Assembly (NCBI RefSeq): GCF_003390925.1
Contig: NZ_QUBS01000082.1
Location: forward strand, 124,001 to 188,000
DNA: 64,000 nucleotides
From: Trinickia diaoshuihuensis
GTDB lineage: Bacteria; Pseudomonadota; Gammaproteobacteria; Burkholderiales; Burkholderiaceae
Direction of reading: 5' to 3'
Under the pieces are notes generated by a model. The model was not told the origin of the DNA. It saw only the letters and a list, made by a program, of their open reading frames with translations, and made no database searches. Of this stretch, positions 1 to 8,257 are shown one piece after another. The position numbers and the translations under genes were made by a program. Every line of letters starts with the position of its first letter. The stretch's first letter is position 1.

Positions 1-111
1 GACATTTCCCTCACGAATCATCGCCGGCATGGCCCGGATCCCCTCGTAGTGCAGTGCATCGTAGGCAGAGCCCGTACGCAGTGCCGATCGCATGACGTAA
101 TTCGGCGACAT
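1..111 (-). CDS. Partial unknown ORF running off the left edge
   Basis: An open minus-strand frame of 37 codons starts at an ATG and continues past the window edge without a stop. The visible residues (beginning MSPNYVMRSALRTGS) have a natural-looking composition but match no family I recognise. There is no good ribosome binding site, and an imperfect inverted repeat lies just upstream. It may be the N-terminus of a gene outside the window or chance. Confidence 0.3.
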   Translation of the reverse strand, partial: MSPNYVMRSALRTGSAYDALHYEGIRAMPAMIREGNV

Positions 112-112
112 C

Positions 113-367
113 TTGTCTGATAGCGTTAGGCGGATACCGCCTAATGCTTTAACCGATGTTTACAACCTGTCTCGCATGCCTGGGCAAATCGGACAATTCA
201 CGAAAAAAGCCGTCGCTATTGCCCGCCATTTAGCCGAAAAACGCCATGCCGCCCCGGCAAAACCCATGCCCGACGGCAAGCGCTTTCGACGCCTAGGTTC
301 CCCGAAGTTTTCTTGTGCGGCCGAGATGTTGCTTGAAGACGCCGGCTTGATCGAGCCGATCGAGTGA
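113..367 (+). CDS. Doubtful small hypothetical protein
   Basis: This 84-codon frame begins with TTG (an in-frame ATG lies at 176) and ends with a plausible acidic tail, AEMLLEDAGLIEPIE. It has no Shine-Dalgarno sequence, domain, signal peptide or membrane segment that I can see. It overlaps the inverted repeat and diverges from the left-edge frame. It could be a degraded gene remnant; treat as unproven. Confidence 0.22.
   Translation: MSDSVRRIPPNALTDVYNLSRMPGQIGQFTKKAVAIARHLAEKRHAAPAKPMPDGKRFRRLGSPKFSCAAEMLLEDAGLIEPIE
123..147. repeat. Imperfect 11-bp inverted repeat
   Basis: GCGTTAGGCGG and CCGCCTAATGC form an 11-bp stem with one G-T mismatch and a 3-base loop. It sits just upstream of the left-edge minus-strand frame. 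It could be a REP-like hairpin or a leader structure; the T-run after it is too short for a clear intrinsic terminator. Confidence 0.45.
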
Positions 368-1271
368 GATGAGCGGCGACCGCTCACCGGTACTGCCTGG
401 ATACGCACCGCGCGCGGCTTCGGTAACGGCCGCATGCGCACGAACGCATAGGCAGACGATAATGGTTGCGTCTCGATTGCTGTGTTGTTGAGGCCACATT
501 GGCGACTATGCAAGCGCGCCTCCCGGGCCGGATTCGAGCGGCGTCTCGCGTTCGGTCGCGTCTTTTCCATTGGCTCGAAAACAAGCACGAAAACATTGAA
601 ATCCGTTGATTGCATGTTTCATTCATGATTCATTCTTCGCGATTGAAAATCGCAATCAATGCGGCAATGCCCTTGAAGCTATCTGTATTTCGATTTTTCG
701 TCCGATGGTCATTCGAGAGAGACAGGCGGCCCGCTTGCGCGGCGCAGCATCCGATGGTCCCGAGGCCTCGCCTGCGCTCGAAACGACGGCACGGCGGGTC
801 CGGCGCCCGTCCCCCTCGCGCGTTTCGCAGACTGCGCCGAAAGCGGTAATGTTTGCGCAGGCGCCGCCGTTTATTCATCCGTCGATATGAAGGATGCCGC
901 CCACGTGCGCGCCGCGCGCTTCGCCCAAGCGTACGAATCCGCCACACGGCCGTGCGCAAATCGACTAGATCCGACGCTCCAAAAAGGACGCTAAAGCTTG
1001 TAGTCTCTCGGCAGCGATTCGTGTGAAATCAGGCTTTCGTCCGACCTGACGCTCGATCTAATGTTCGATCCGCAGGCGGCTTGATACCCGATTCATCGCA
1101 CGTTATTCCACCGTTCGCGCTCGCGGCAGGACCGGCCTCGCCCGCGCGGCACGCACACCATCCCCATTCACCTCGCCCTTGGCGAAACCACGCGTATCGC
1201 GCCCGTCGATGCGCGGCGCCGCGCTTTGCCTCGTCGCGAAGCATCGGTGCACCGAATAGACACGACGATCG
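368..1271. other. Stretch of about 900 bases with no convincing gene
   Basis: Short open frames occur on both strands but are arginine-rich, lack ribosome binding sites and look like GC-driven noise. The only structure I see is a small hairpin (GCGATT/AATCGC, 639-653) in a locally AT-richer patch around 590-700. The 3' part should hold the promoter of the lipoprotein gene starting at 1272, but no clear -35/-10 pair stands out. Confidence 0.5.
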
Positions 1272-3311
1272 ATGACGCCTTATTTGCCCACTCATGTACG
1301 CCGCCTCTACTTGCACCGCTGCGCGGCCGTCGCCGCGCTTTCACTATTGACCGCTTGTGGCGGCGGCGGCGGAAGCTCCGGCGCCCCCTCGAGCGCCGCC
1401 AACAGTTCGAACTCGGCGGTGAGCGGCAGTGCCGGCGCATCGAGCCCGGCGCCCGGGGGTCAGTCGAGCACCCCCGCCGCGATCGTCGCGGCCGGCGGCC
1501 AGGCGCTCAGTTGCGGGCAACCGTCGGCGCCGGCCGTGGCCGGAGGTACCGGCCCGGCTATCGAAGCCGATACGCCCGGCAGCGACGGCACGCGCACGTT
1601 CGCGCTCGGCAGCCCGTTCGATCTGGCGATCACGACGCGCGCAGGGACGAGCGACACCGTCTCATGGCAAGTCCTCGACAATTGGAACGCCGTGCGCGCG
1701 AGCGGACGTTTCAGCGTGAACACCGGCCCGCAGACCGTCACGCTCCGTTGCTCTTCCACGTTGGCGGGCTACTTTTCGGTCGCGGCTTCGCTCGTGACAT
1801 CGACGAATGCCCTGCCCTCGCTGGGCACGCGTCCGGGCGGCATCGCGACATTCGGCGTACGTCCCGACGTATCGGCGCTGCTCCCGGCACCCGCCTACGC
1901 GCACGAAGATCAGCATCGCTTCGGCGGCCAAGGCACCGATTACCTGCAAGCAGGACAAACCTGTTGCAACGGCGACGGCTATCGGCCGCTCGATACCGAT
2001 CTCGGCTTGTCGTGGGCCAACGACACGCGCAACTGGTACGTCGAAGAGCCGAACGGGGCCAACACGTTCGTCCCCGGCACGAACACGCTTGCCCCGTACT
2101 TCAAGGCCGGCGACATCATGCGGCTGATTCAACTCGACGGTATCCCGGGCTGGGCCAGCCCCACCGGCGCGAAAACCGAGGCGTATGCCCCCGCCTCGGA
2201 GTCGGCGTTCCAGAACTACGCGAGCCGTGTCGGGACCGATTCGGCGCAGATCCGCGCGGCCTACTTCCCGAATCAAGCGAGAAACTACTATCAGATCACC
2301 TGGGAACCGGACGGTGGCGGCCCGACGCAGTGGGCCGATAGCGATGCGAATCTCGTCGCGATGTACCAGGCTGCCTACAACGGGCTGCATTCGACCGATC
2401 CGAACGCCGTGGTCATGGGTGTGACGGCGTCGATGGTACGCTCGAACACCGCGTGGCTCAAACGGCTCGCGCCACTTGGCATCGCTCAATATCTCGACGG
2501 TCTGACGATACACGGCTATTACGATGCGGGTACGTCGCCCTCGCATCCGCCCGAGCGCCTCGCCACCGATCCCGATCCGGCCACGGCCGCGAACGCGCTG
2601 CCCGCGTCGATGCGCGAGTTGCGCGCCGAGATGACGAGTCTGCTCAAACCCGGCGCGAAGCTGTTCGTGACCGAAACCGGGATCAGCTACGACCAGGGAA
2701 CCTCGTACGGCGCCAACTATCCGACGCCGAACGTCCTCTTCGCGCACGGTGCCGTCGTTGCGCGGACGCACCTCATGTTGCTCGGGGAAGGCGCCGACAT
2801 GACCTACGTGTTCTACTCGTCGGACACGCCCGACTCGCCGCCCGGCTACGGCATGTTCTTCGATCTGAACGATGCGAACGGCACCTACGGTGCGAGCAAT
2901 ATCAGCCCGAAGCCGGCGGCCATGGAGGTCGCCGCGATGACGCGCATACTCGACGGAACCCGTACGCTCGGTTACCTGAACGGCGTACCGGCCGGCGTCT
3001 ACGGATACGCATTCCAAAAGCTCGGCGGCGGTAAAGTCGTGACAGCCCTATGGACCCACGACAACGCACACTGGAACGCGACGTCGGGCTTTAGCGCGAC
3101 CTACGGCGTGCCGTACACGCTGCATGTCGACAGCGCGGGCACGTCGGGACAAGTCACCGTCCTCGATGCGATGGGCAACGCGGCCACCGTGCCCTACGCC
3201 AACGGCCAAGTCGCGCTGACGCTGACGGAGTCGCCCATCTACGTCGTCTCGGTCAATGCCGCGCTCATGCAGGCCAACACGACGGTTCCGTCCGGCTACG
3301 CTGGCCCGTAA
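1272..3311 (+). CDS. Lipoprotein with glycoside-hydrolase-like TIM barrel, copy 1
   Basis: A 679-residue exported lipoprotein. An Arg-containing n-region and hydrophobic core end in the lipobox LLTAC with the lipidated Cys at 29, followed by a Gly/Ser/Ala-rich linker to about residue 85. A beta-rich segment (about 90-190) precedes the main domain, which carries ITWEPD (Glu345) and FVTETG (Glu468). A Glu after a W on one strand and a second Glu at a strand end about 120 residues later is the clan GH-A arrangement of acid/base and nucleophile, so I infer a retaining glycosidase. A C-terminal beta domain follows. Substrate unknown. It is followed by a full-length paralogue after 122 bases, and then by a GlxA-like regulator. 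Annotation as GH39-like or cellulase-like would not surprise me, but the family is not certain. Confidence 0.8.
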   Translation: MTPYLPTHVRRLYLHRCAAVAALSLLTACGGGGGSSGAPSSAANSSNSAVSGSAGASSPAPGGQSSTPAAIVAAGGQALSCGQPSAPAVAGGTGPAIEADTPGSDGTRTFALGSPFDLAITTRAGTSDTVSWQVLDNWNAVRASGRFSVNTGPQTVTLRCSSTLAGYFSVAASLVTSTNALPSLGTRPGGIATFGVRPDVSALLPAPAYAHEDQHRFGGQGTDYLQAGQTCCNGDGYRPLDTDLGLSWANDTRNWYVEEPNGANTFVPGTNTLAPYFKAGDIMRLIQLDGIPGWASPTGAKTEAYAPASESAFQNYASRVGTDSAQIRAAYFPNQARNYYQITWEPDGGGPTQWADSDANLVAMYQAAYNGLHSTDPNAVVMGVTASMVRSNTAWLKRLAPLGIAQYLDGLTIHGYYDAGTSPSHPPERLATDPDPATAANALPASMRELRAEMTSLLKPGAKLFVTETGISYDQGTSYGANYPTPNVLFAHGAVVARTHLMLLGEGADMTYVFYSSDTPDSPPGYGMFFDLNDANGTYGASNISPKPAAMEVAAMTRILDGTRTLGYLNGVPAGVYGYAFQKLGGGKVVTALWTHDNAHWNATSGFSATYGVPYTLHVDSAGTSGQVTVLDAMGNAATVPYANGQVALTLTESPIYVVSVNAALMQANTTVPSGYAGP

Positions 3312-3433
3312 CCGGACGCTCCGCGGCCGCGTTCCATCCGATTGCGTTCGATGGGGCACGGTAGGCCGCCGCGCGGCGTGGTGGAGTCTAGGGTCGATCG
3401 ACATCGCAACGTCGCACCGGCCCGAGGCGACTC

Positions 3434-5398
3434 ATGCATCTCGCTATCCTGACCCTGCTCTGCATCTCGCTGACCGCTTGCGGACGCGCCGCTCCCGAGA
3501 CGAACAGCACCGCCTCGAAGCCCGCTCGCGTGGATGACCCTTCCGCCGTTCCCGGCGCGCTGTCCGCACGAGGCGAACTCGATTGCACGGCGCTTCCGGG
3601 CATGCCGGCCGCTTCCGGCGAGCCGGGACATGCCCTGACGGACGGTATCGACGCCGACATGCCGGACGGCGACGGCACGCGCCTCGTGCCGCTCGGCACG
3701 TCATTCGCTTTGACGATCGCGGCGCGAACCGCAAAAGCCGACACGATCGAATGGGAAGTTCGCGATGCATGGAACGTGGTGCGTGCCGGCGGGCAGCTAC
3801 GCGTGGACGCCGGCAACACGCGCGTTTCGCTGCGTTGCACGTCCTCGCGCGCGGGCTACTTCGCGCTGATGGCATCGCTCGTCCACGGCGGCGGGCGGCT
3901 ACCGCGGCGCGGCACGCGTCCCGCCGGGATCGCCACCTTCGGCGTCTTGCCCGACGTTTCATCGGTACTGCCGCCTGTTACCTATCCGCACGAAGATCAG
4001 CACCGGTTCGGCGGCCAGGGCGCGAACTATCTACGCGCGGGCGAGCGATGTTGCGAGGGCGACGGGTACCGCCCGCTCTACCCCGTGCTCGGCCTATCGT
4101 GGGCCAACGATACGCGCGGTTGGTATATCGAAGAACCGCAGGGACCCAATACGTTCCAACCGGGCCCCGACACGCTCGCACCGTATTTCAGGCAAGGCGA
4201 CATCATGCGGCTGATTCAGCTCGACGGCATCCCCGCATGGGCGAGCCCGACGGGCGCCGCGACCCATAGCTTCGCGCCCGTATCGGAGGCGGCCTACGCG
4301 AGCTATCTGAACCGCGTCGGCACCGATTCCGCCCGCATCCGCGCGCGCTATTTCCCCACGCAGCAACACAACTACTATCAAGTCACGTGGGAGCCCGATT
4401 ACGACGGCGGCCTACCGTGGCGCGACACCGACGCACATTTCGTCGATATGTACCGCGCGACCTACGAGGCGATCCACCGCGCCGATCCTCATGCGATCGT
4501 CATGGGCCCCACCAATGCGTCCGTGCGCGAAAACCTGCGCTGGCTCACGCGTCTCACGCCGCTGCGCATCGGCCGTTACTTGGACGGCCTCACGATTCAC
4601 GGCTACTACGATGCGGGTACGTCGCCGTCGCACCCGCCCGAGCGGCTTGCGACCGATCCCGATCCCGCCGCGGCCGCAAACGCGTTGCCCGCCTCGTTGC
4701 GCGAATTGCGCGCATGGATGAAACGCACGCTGTCACCCGGGGCGAAGCTGTTCGCCACGGAAACCGGCATCAGCTACGACGTCGGCACGCAATACGGCAC
4801 CGACTTTCCCACGCAAAACGTGCTCTTCGCTCAGGGCGCCGTGGTGGCGCGCACGCATCTGATCTTGCTTGGAGAAGGCGTCGACATGACCTACGTCTTC
4901 TATTCGTCGGACATACCCGAGTCGCCGCCCGGTTACGGTCTGTTCTTCGATCTCGAACACGCGAGAGGCGCCTACGGCGCGCGCGAGATCAGCCCCAAGC
5001 CGGCCGCGATGGCCGTGTGCGCGATGACGCGCCTGATCGACGGCACCGCGACGCTTGGCCGCCTGAACGACGTACCGGCCGGGGTCTACGGCTACGCGTT
5101 TCAGCGGCTGAACGGGGGCAAGGTCGTCACGGCGCTCTGGACGCACGATAACGCGCACTGGAACGCGGCTTCGGGGTTTAGCGCCACCTATCAGGTGCCA
5201 TACGCGCTCAAGGTCGACGATACGGACGCGTCCGGCGAGGTCGTCGTCTTCGACGCCATGGGCAATGCGGCGCGCCTGCCTTACCGTCATGGCCGCGTCG
5301 CACTGACGTTGAGCGAGGCGCCGATCTACGTCGTCTCGACCAACGCGCGGGCCATGCTGGCGAACGTGACGGCGCCCGCCGGGTATGGCGGCCGATAA
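3434..5398 (+). CDS. Lipoprotein with glycoside-hydrolase-like TIM barrel, copy 2
   Basis: A 654-residue paralogue of the preceding gene, alignable over almost its whole length (shared EDQHRFGGQG, SWANDTR, IMRLIQLDGIP, IHGYYDAGTSPSHPPERL). The lipobox SLTAC puts the lipidated Cys at 16. The linker is shorter than in copy 1 and lacks the Gly/Ser run, so the two differ mainly at the N-terminus. The presumed catalytic pair is conserved: Glu320 in VTWEPD and Glu443 in FATETG. A GAGGCG ribosome binding site precedes the ATG. The head-to-tail order indicates a tandem duplication, and retention of both Glu residues in both copies suggests both are active. The product is presumably outer-membrane anchored. 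Substrate unknown. Confidence 0.8.
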   Translation: MHLAILTLLCISLTACGRAAPETNSTASKPARVDDPSAVPGALSARGELDCTALPGMPAASGEPGHALTDGIDADMPDGDGTRLVPLGTSFALTIAARTAKADTIEWEVRDAWNVVRAGGQLRVDAGNTRVSLRCTSSRAGYFALMASLVHGGGRLPRRGTRPAGIATFGVLPDVSSVLPPVTYPHEDQHRFGGQGANYLRAGERCCEGDGYRPLYPVLGLSWANDTRGWYIEEPQGPNTFQPGPDTLAPYFRQGDIMRLIQLDGIPAWASPTGAATHSFAPVSEAAYASYLNRVGTDSARIRARYFPTQQHNYYQVTWEPDYDGGLPWRDTDAHFVDMYRATYEAIHRADPHAIVMGPTNASVRENLRWLTRLTPLRIGRYLDGLTIHGYYDAGTSPSHPPERLATDPDPAAAANALPASLRELRAWMKRTLSPGAKLFATETGISYDVGTQYGTDFPTQNVLFAQGAVVARTHLILLGEGVDMTYVFYSSDIPESPPGYGLFFDLEHARGAYGAREISPKPAAMAVCAMTRLIDGTATLGRLNDVPAGVYGYAFQRLNGGKVVTALWTHDNAHWNAASGFSATYQVPYALKVDDTDASGEVVVFDAMGNAARLPYRHGRVALTLSEAPIYVVSTNARAMLANVTAPAGYGGR

Positions 5399-5563
5399 CA
5401 GGTGACGCGTATGCGGCCCTCATCGCGGTATCGAAGGCATCTGACAACATCTCGCGTTTTTCCGACTAGGTTGCGGTGCCGGCGCCGCTCGCGCATACCA
5501 TGCGACGCATTGCACTCGCGCCGCCTGCTTCGCATGCGCGCGGCACGTCACGCCTGCTCCCAC

Positions 5564-6562
5564 ATGGCCAAGCGCATCGCTATCCTCGTATTCGACGGGT
5601 TCTCGCTCGTCGAAGCGAGTTCCATCGCCGAAGTGTTCCGGCTCGCGGACGAGCTTCAAAGCGAAGGCGCGCCCGGCGTCTGCGTACCCACACCCGCGCC
5701 CGCGAGCCTATCGCCCGGCCCGGTCGCCGAGCCTTATCTTCTGTTGGTTTTGTCGAGCACGGGCGGCAGCATCGCCAGCAGCGCCACGATGCGCGTGTGG
5801 TCCGACAATCTCGATACGCAAGCGGCGACGCCCTTGCATGCGCTTTTCATCCCCGGTGGGCGGGGCGCCGCGCGTCTTGCATCCGACGAATCGTTCGTCC
5901 GCCGCTTAGGTGCGCTATTGCAACATACGCAAGCGGTGAAAGCACTCGGCGAAGGCGCGGCCATCCTCGCCGCCACCGTGAGCGCCGCGGCCCGCGATGC
6001 GGCGGGCGGCCCGTTCGCGCACGCCCAGGCGCCATTGCCTCGCCCTGCCACGCATGCCGAGCCGGCCACCGCGCTCGACGATCCGCTCGGCCCCGTGGCC
6101 TGCGCGCTATCGATCGTCAAGCGCGACCGCGGCGCGCAAGCCGCGCGCGCGATCGCCGAGCGGGCCGCGCCGGGTGCATGGCGCCGGCTCGGCGCCGTAC
6201 TCGGAGAACTCGAGGATGGCGGTACGCGCGAGAAGATCGACACGGCGGCGCGCTGGATCCGCGAAAACTTCGGCCGGCCGATTTCGGTCGCGAAGGCCGC
6301 CGAGGTCGCGGCGATGAGCGAGCGCAGCTTTTTGCGGCGCTTCAAATCGCAGATGGGGATCACACCGTCGGAATATTTGGTCCGCGCGCGCCTCGACGCG
6401 AGTTGCGTCCTTTTGGCGGGCACCGATCTGCCGGTCGACAAGATCGCGCGCCGCTGCGGAGTGGGCAGCGGCGACGGTCTCGCCAAGATGTTTCGCAAAC
6501 GCTTGTCGATCTCGCCGACCGAATATCGAATGGCCGAACGGCGCCGCGCCGGGCAGCGTTGA
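5564..6562 (+). CDS. GlxA-family transcriptional regulator (DJ-1/PfpI + AraC HTH)
   Basis: 332 residues. The N-terminal half (about 1-180) begins MAKRIAILVFDGFSLVEAS, the strand and loop typical of a class I glutamine amidotransferase-like (DJ-1/PfpI) sensing domain. The C-terminal part (about 225-325) is a double helix-turn-helix AraC domain with RFKSQMGITPSEYLVRARL and FRKRLSISPTEYRM. I chose the internal ATG because the upstream extension is Arg-rich low-complexity translation. It is co-directional with the two hydrolase-like lipoproteins and ends 21 bases from a convergent LysR gene. It may control the lipoprotein pair, but nothing in the sequence proves it. Confidence 0.85.
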   Translation: MAKRIAILVFDGFSLVEASSIAEVFRLADELQSEGAPGVCVPTPAPASLSPGPVAEPYLLLVLSSTGGSIASSATMRVWSDNLDTQAATPLHALFIPGGRGAARLASDESFVRRLGALLQHTQAVKALGEGAAILAATVSAAARDAAGGPFAHAQAPLPRPATHAEPATALDDPLGPVACALSIVKRDRGAQAARAIAERAAPGAWRRLGAVLGELEDGGTREKIDTAARWIRENFGRPISVAKAAEVAAMSERSFLRRFKSQMGITPSEYLVRARLDASCVLLAGTDLPVDKIARRCGVGSGDGLAKMFRKRLSISPTEYRMAERRRAGQR

Positions 6563-6583
6563 GCATCGATCGCCTCGTGCCGA

Positions 6584-7564
6584 TTACGTTTCGCTCTTGC
6601 GCGAACGCGCCGTCAGTTGCGCCGATACGTCGTCGACCAAAGCGCGCAACCAGGCAAGGTCATGCGGCCGGTCCGGTTGCGGATGCCACATCTGATAGCA
6701 CTTGATCCGTGGAAACGCAATCGGCGCCTTGCACACGGCCAGCGGCAATATGCGCGCGTAGTGCATGGCGAAGCGGCGCGTCGTCGTGAAGATGAGGTCC
6801 GAGTGCAGCAGCACCTGCGGCACGAGGCCGAAGTACGGCAGCGTCGTGACGACGCGCCGAGCGGCGCCCGCTCGCGCAAGCCCGATCTCGATCGCGTTGC
6901 GCCGCGCGCCGCTATAAGGCGTCGGTGCGAGATGCGCGGCCCCGAGATAACGTTCGAGCGTGAGCGCCTCGTGCGCAAGCGGATGATCGGCGCGCATCAT
7001 GCAGACGACGGTGTCGCTGAACAAATCGCTGCGCGCGAAACGCGTATCGGGTTTCGGCCAATTGCCGAGAACGAGATCGAGCTCGCCCGCGTCGAGCGCC
7101 GCGCCGTGATCGAGCCCGGGATTGAGCGAATCGATCTCGAGCCGCGCTTGCGGCGCCGCCTCGCGAAAGCGCGCGATCAGCGTCGGCATGAAAAAGTCGT
7201 TCAGATAATCGGGCGCGGCGATACGGAACGTGCGCCGCGTCGAGGCCGGCTCGAAGTTGCCGTGCGGCGTCGCGACGAAATCGACGTCGCGCAATGCGCG
7301 CTGCGCCGGTCCGAGCAGCGACGCGCCGAATTCGGTCGGCACCATGCCCGTTTTGCCGCGCACGAGGATCGGATCGCCGAGCGTCTCGCGCAGCTTGCGC
7401 AGCGCGGTGCTGATCGCGGGCTGCGTCTGGTTCAATCGCAAGGCGGCTTGCGTGACGCTGCGCTCGGTCAACAGCGTCCGCAAGACGCGCAGCAGCCAGA
7501 TATCGAGCGCGTCGGCGCCGCGCGCCTCGGGTTCGATATGGCTCTCGCGACGCGTCGATTCCAT
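6584..7564 (-). CDS. LysR-family transcriptional regulator
   Basis: 326 residues. An N-terminal winged HTH (LRTLLTERSVTQAALRLNQT followed by QPAISTALRKL) is followed by a type 2 periplasmic-binding-like effector domain. The start shares a TGATG junction with the upstream isomerase gene, so the two are translationally coupled; this excludes the longer frame further upstream. The helix residues PAISTALRKLRE and the LVRGKTGMVPTEFG region are typical of the subgroup that includes NodD-like regulators. The likely target is its own operon or neighbouring catabolic genes. Confidence 0.9.
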   Translation of the reverse strand: MESTRRESHIEPEARGADALDIWLLRVLRTLLTERSVTQAALRLNQTQPAISTALRKLRETLGDPILVRGKTGMVPTEFGASLLGPAQRALRDVDFVATPHGNFEPASTRRTFRIAAPDYLNDFFMPTLIARFREAAPQARLEIDSLNPGLDHGAALDAGELDLVLGNWPKPDTRFARSDLFSDTVVCMMRADHPLAHEALTLERYLGAAHLAPTPYSGARRNAIEIGLARAGAARRVVTTLPYFGLVPQVLLHSDLIFTTTRRFAMHYARILPLAVCKAPIAFPRIKCYQMWHPQPDRPHDLAWLRALVDDVSAQLTARSRKSET

Positions 7565-8205
7565 CACGTCGCCATCCCGCTCGGCAACGCGCTGATCCGT
7601 TTGACTTCGGGCGATTCGAGCCAACCGGGGGAACGCGCGCAGTAGAGCACCATCGGTAGCGCGTCCTCGCCCCAAAACAACTGGCGATGCAAGCGGAACG
7701 TGGGCACGCCGAATACGCCGAGCGCCAGCGCATCGTCGAAGTTGCGTTGCAAACGCGCCTTCGTATCGGGGTGCTCGATGAGGCGTTCGCCGTGCGGCAC
7801 GTTCAGCAACTGGCACAGGTCGGCAAAACCATCCGGCGTGGACGGATCGCGCCCTTCGCGCCAAATGAAGCGAAACATCGAACAGACGGTCGGCACGTCG
7901 GCCTCGATCGCCGCGGCGAGCAGCAGCGCCTTGGTGGAATCGAACGGGTGAGCCGGCGGCATCTTGAACGCGATCCCGAGCTGTTCCGCGCGAAAGAGCG
8001 CGTGCCGATAGACGAACGTGCGCTTTTGCGGCACCTCGTTCGTCGGACGCTGACCCCAATGCCGATAGAGCGCATAGACCGAGACCGGCACGAGCGAGAA
8101 CGGCATGCTCGGCCATTTGTCGTGCTGCTCGAGCAGCAGATAAGAAAACGGCGACACGAAATCGTAGAACCACAGCGGCGACGCCGCGTCGATCGGTTGA
8201 GTCAT
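7564..8205 (-). CDS. 2-hydroxychromene-2-carboxylate isomerase-like (DsbA/GST-kappa fold)
   Basis: 213 residues, starting MTQPIDAASPLWFYDFVSPFS. The WFYDFVSPFSY strand, the PVSVYALY segment and the C-terminal GVFGVPTFRLHRQLFWGEDAL are hallmarks of the HCCA isomerase/DsbA-like thioredoxin fold; the redox CXXC is absent and a Ser occupies the expected glutathione-activating position. Family members isomerise glutathione-dependent intermediates in naphthalene-type aromatic breakdown, but many are orphans of unknown substrate. A GGAGAA ribosome binding site precedes the chosen ATG. Its stop overlaps the start of the LysR gene by one base. Confidence 0.82.
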   Translation of the reverse strand: MTQPIDAASPLWFYDFVSPFSYLLLEQHDKWPSMPFSLVPVSVYALYRHWGQRPTNEVPQKRTFVYRHALFRAEQLGIAFKMPPAHPFDSTKALLLAAAIEADVPTVCSMFRFIWREGRDPSTPDGFADLCQLLNVPHGERLIEHPDTKARLQRNFDDALALGVFGVPTFRLHRQLFWGEDALPMVLYCARSPGWLESPEVKRISALPSGMAT

Positions 8206-8257
8206 GAAGTTCTCCGGTGGATCCGGTTGCCGCTCGCGGGCGAGCATGTCACGCATA

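Noticed and set aside
1226-3017. Long overlapping open frames on both strands inside the first lipoprotein gene (371 and 451 codons)
   Set aside because: They are Arg-rich, have no ribosome binding site and lie antisense or out of frame to a gene with clear lipobox and catalytic motifs; typical GC-driven shadows.
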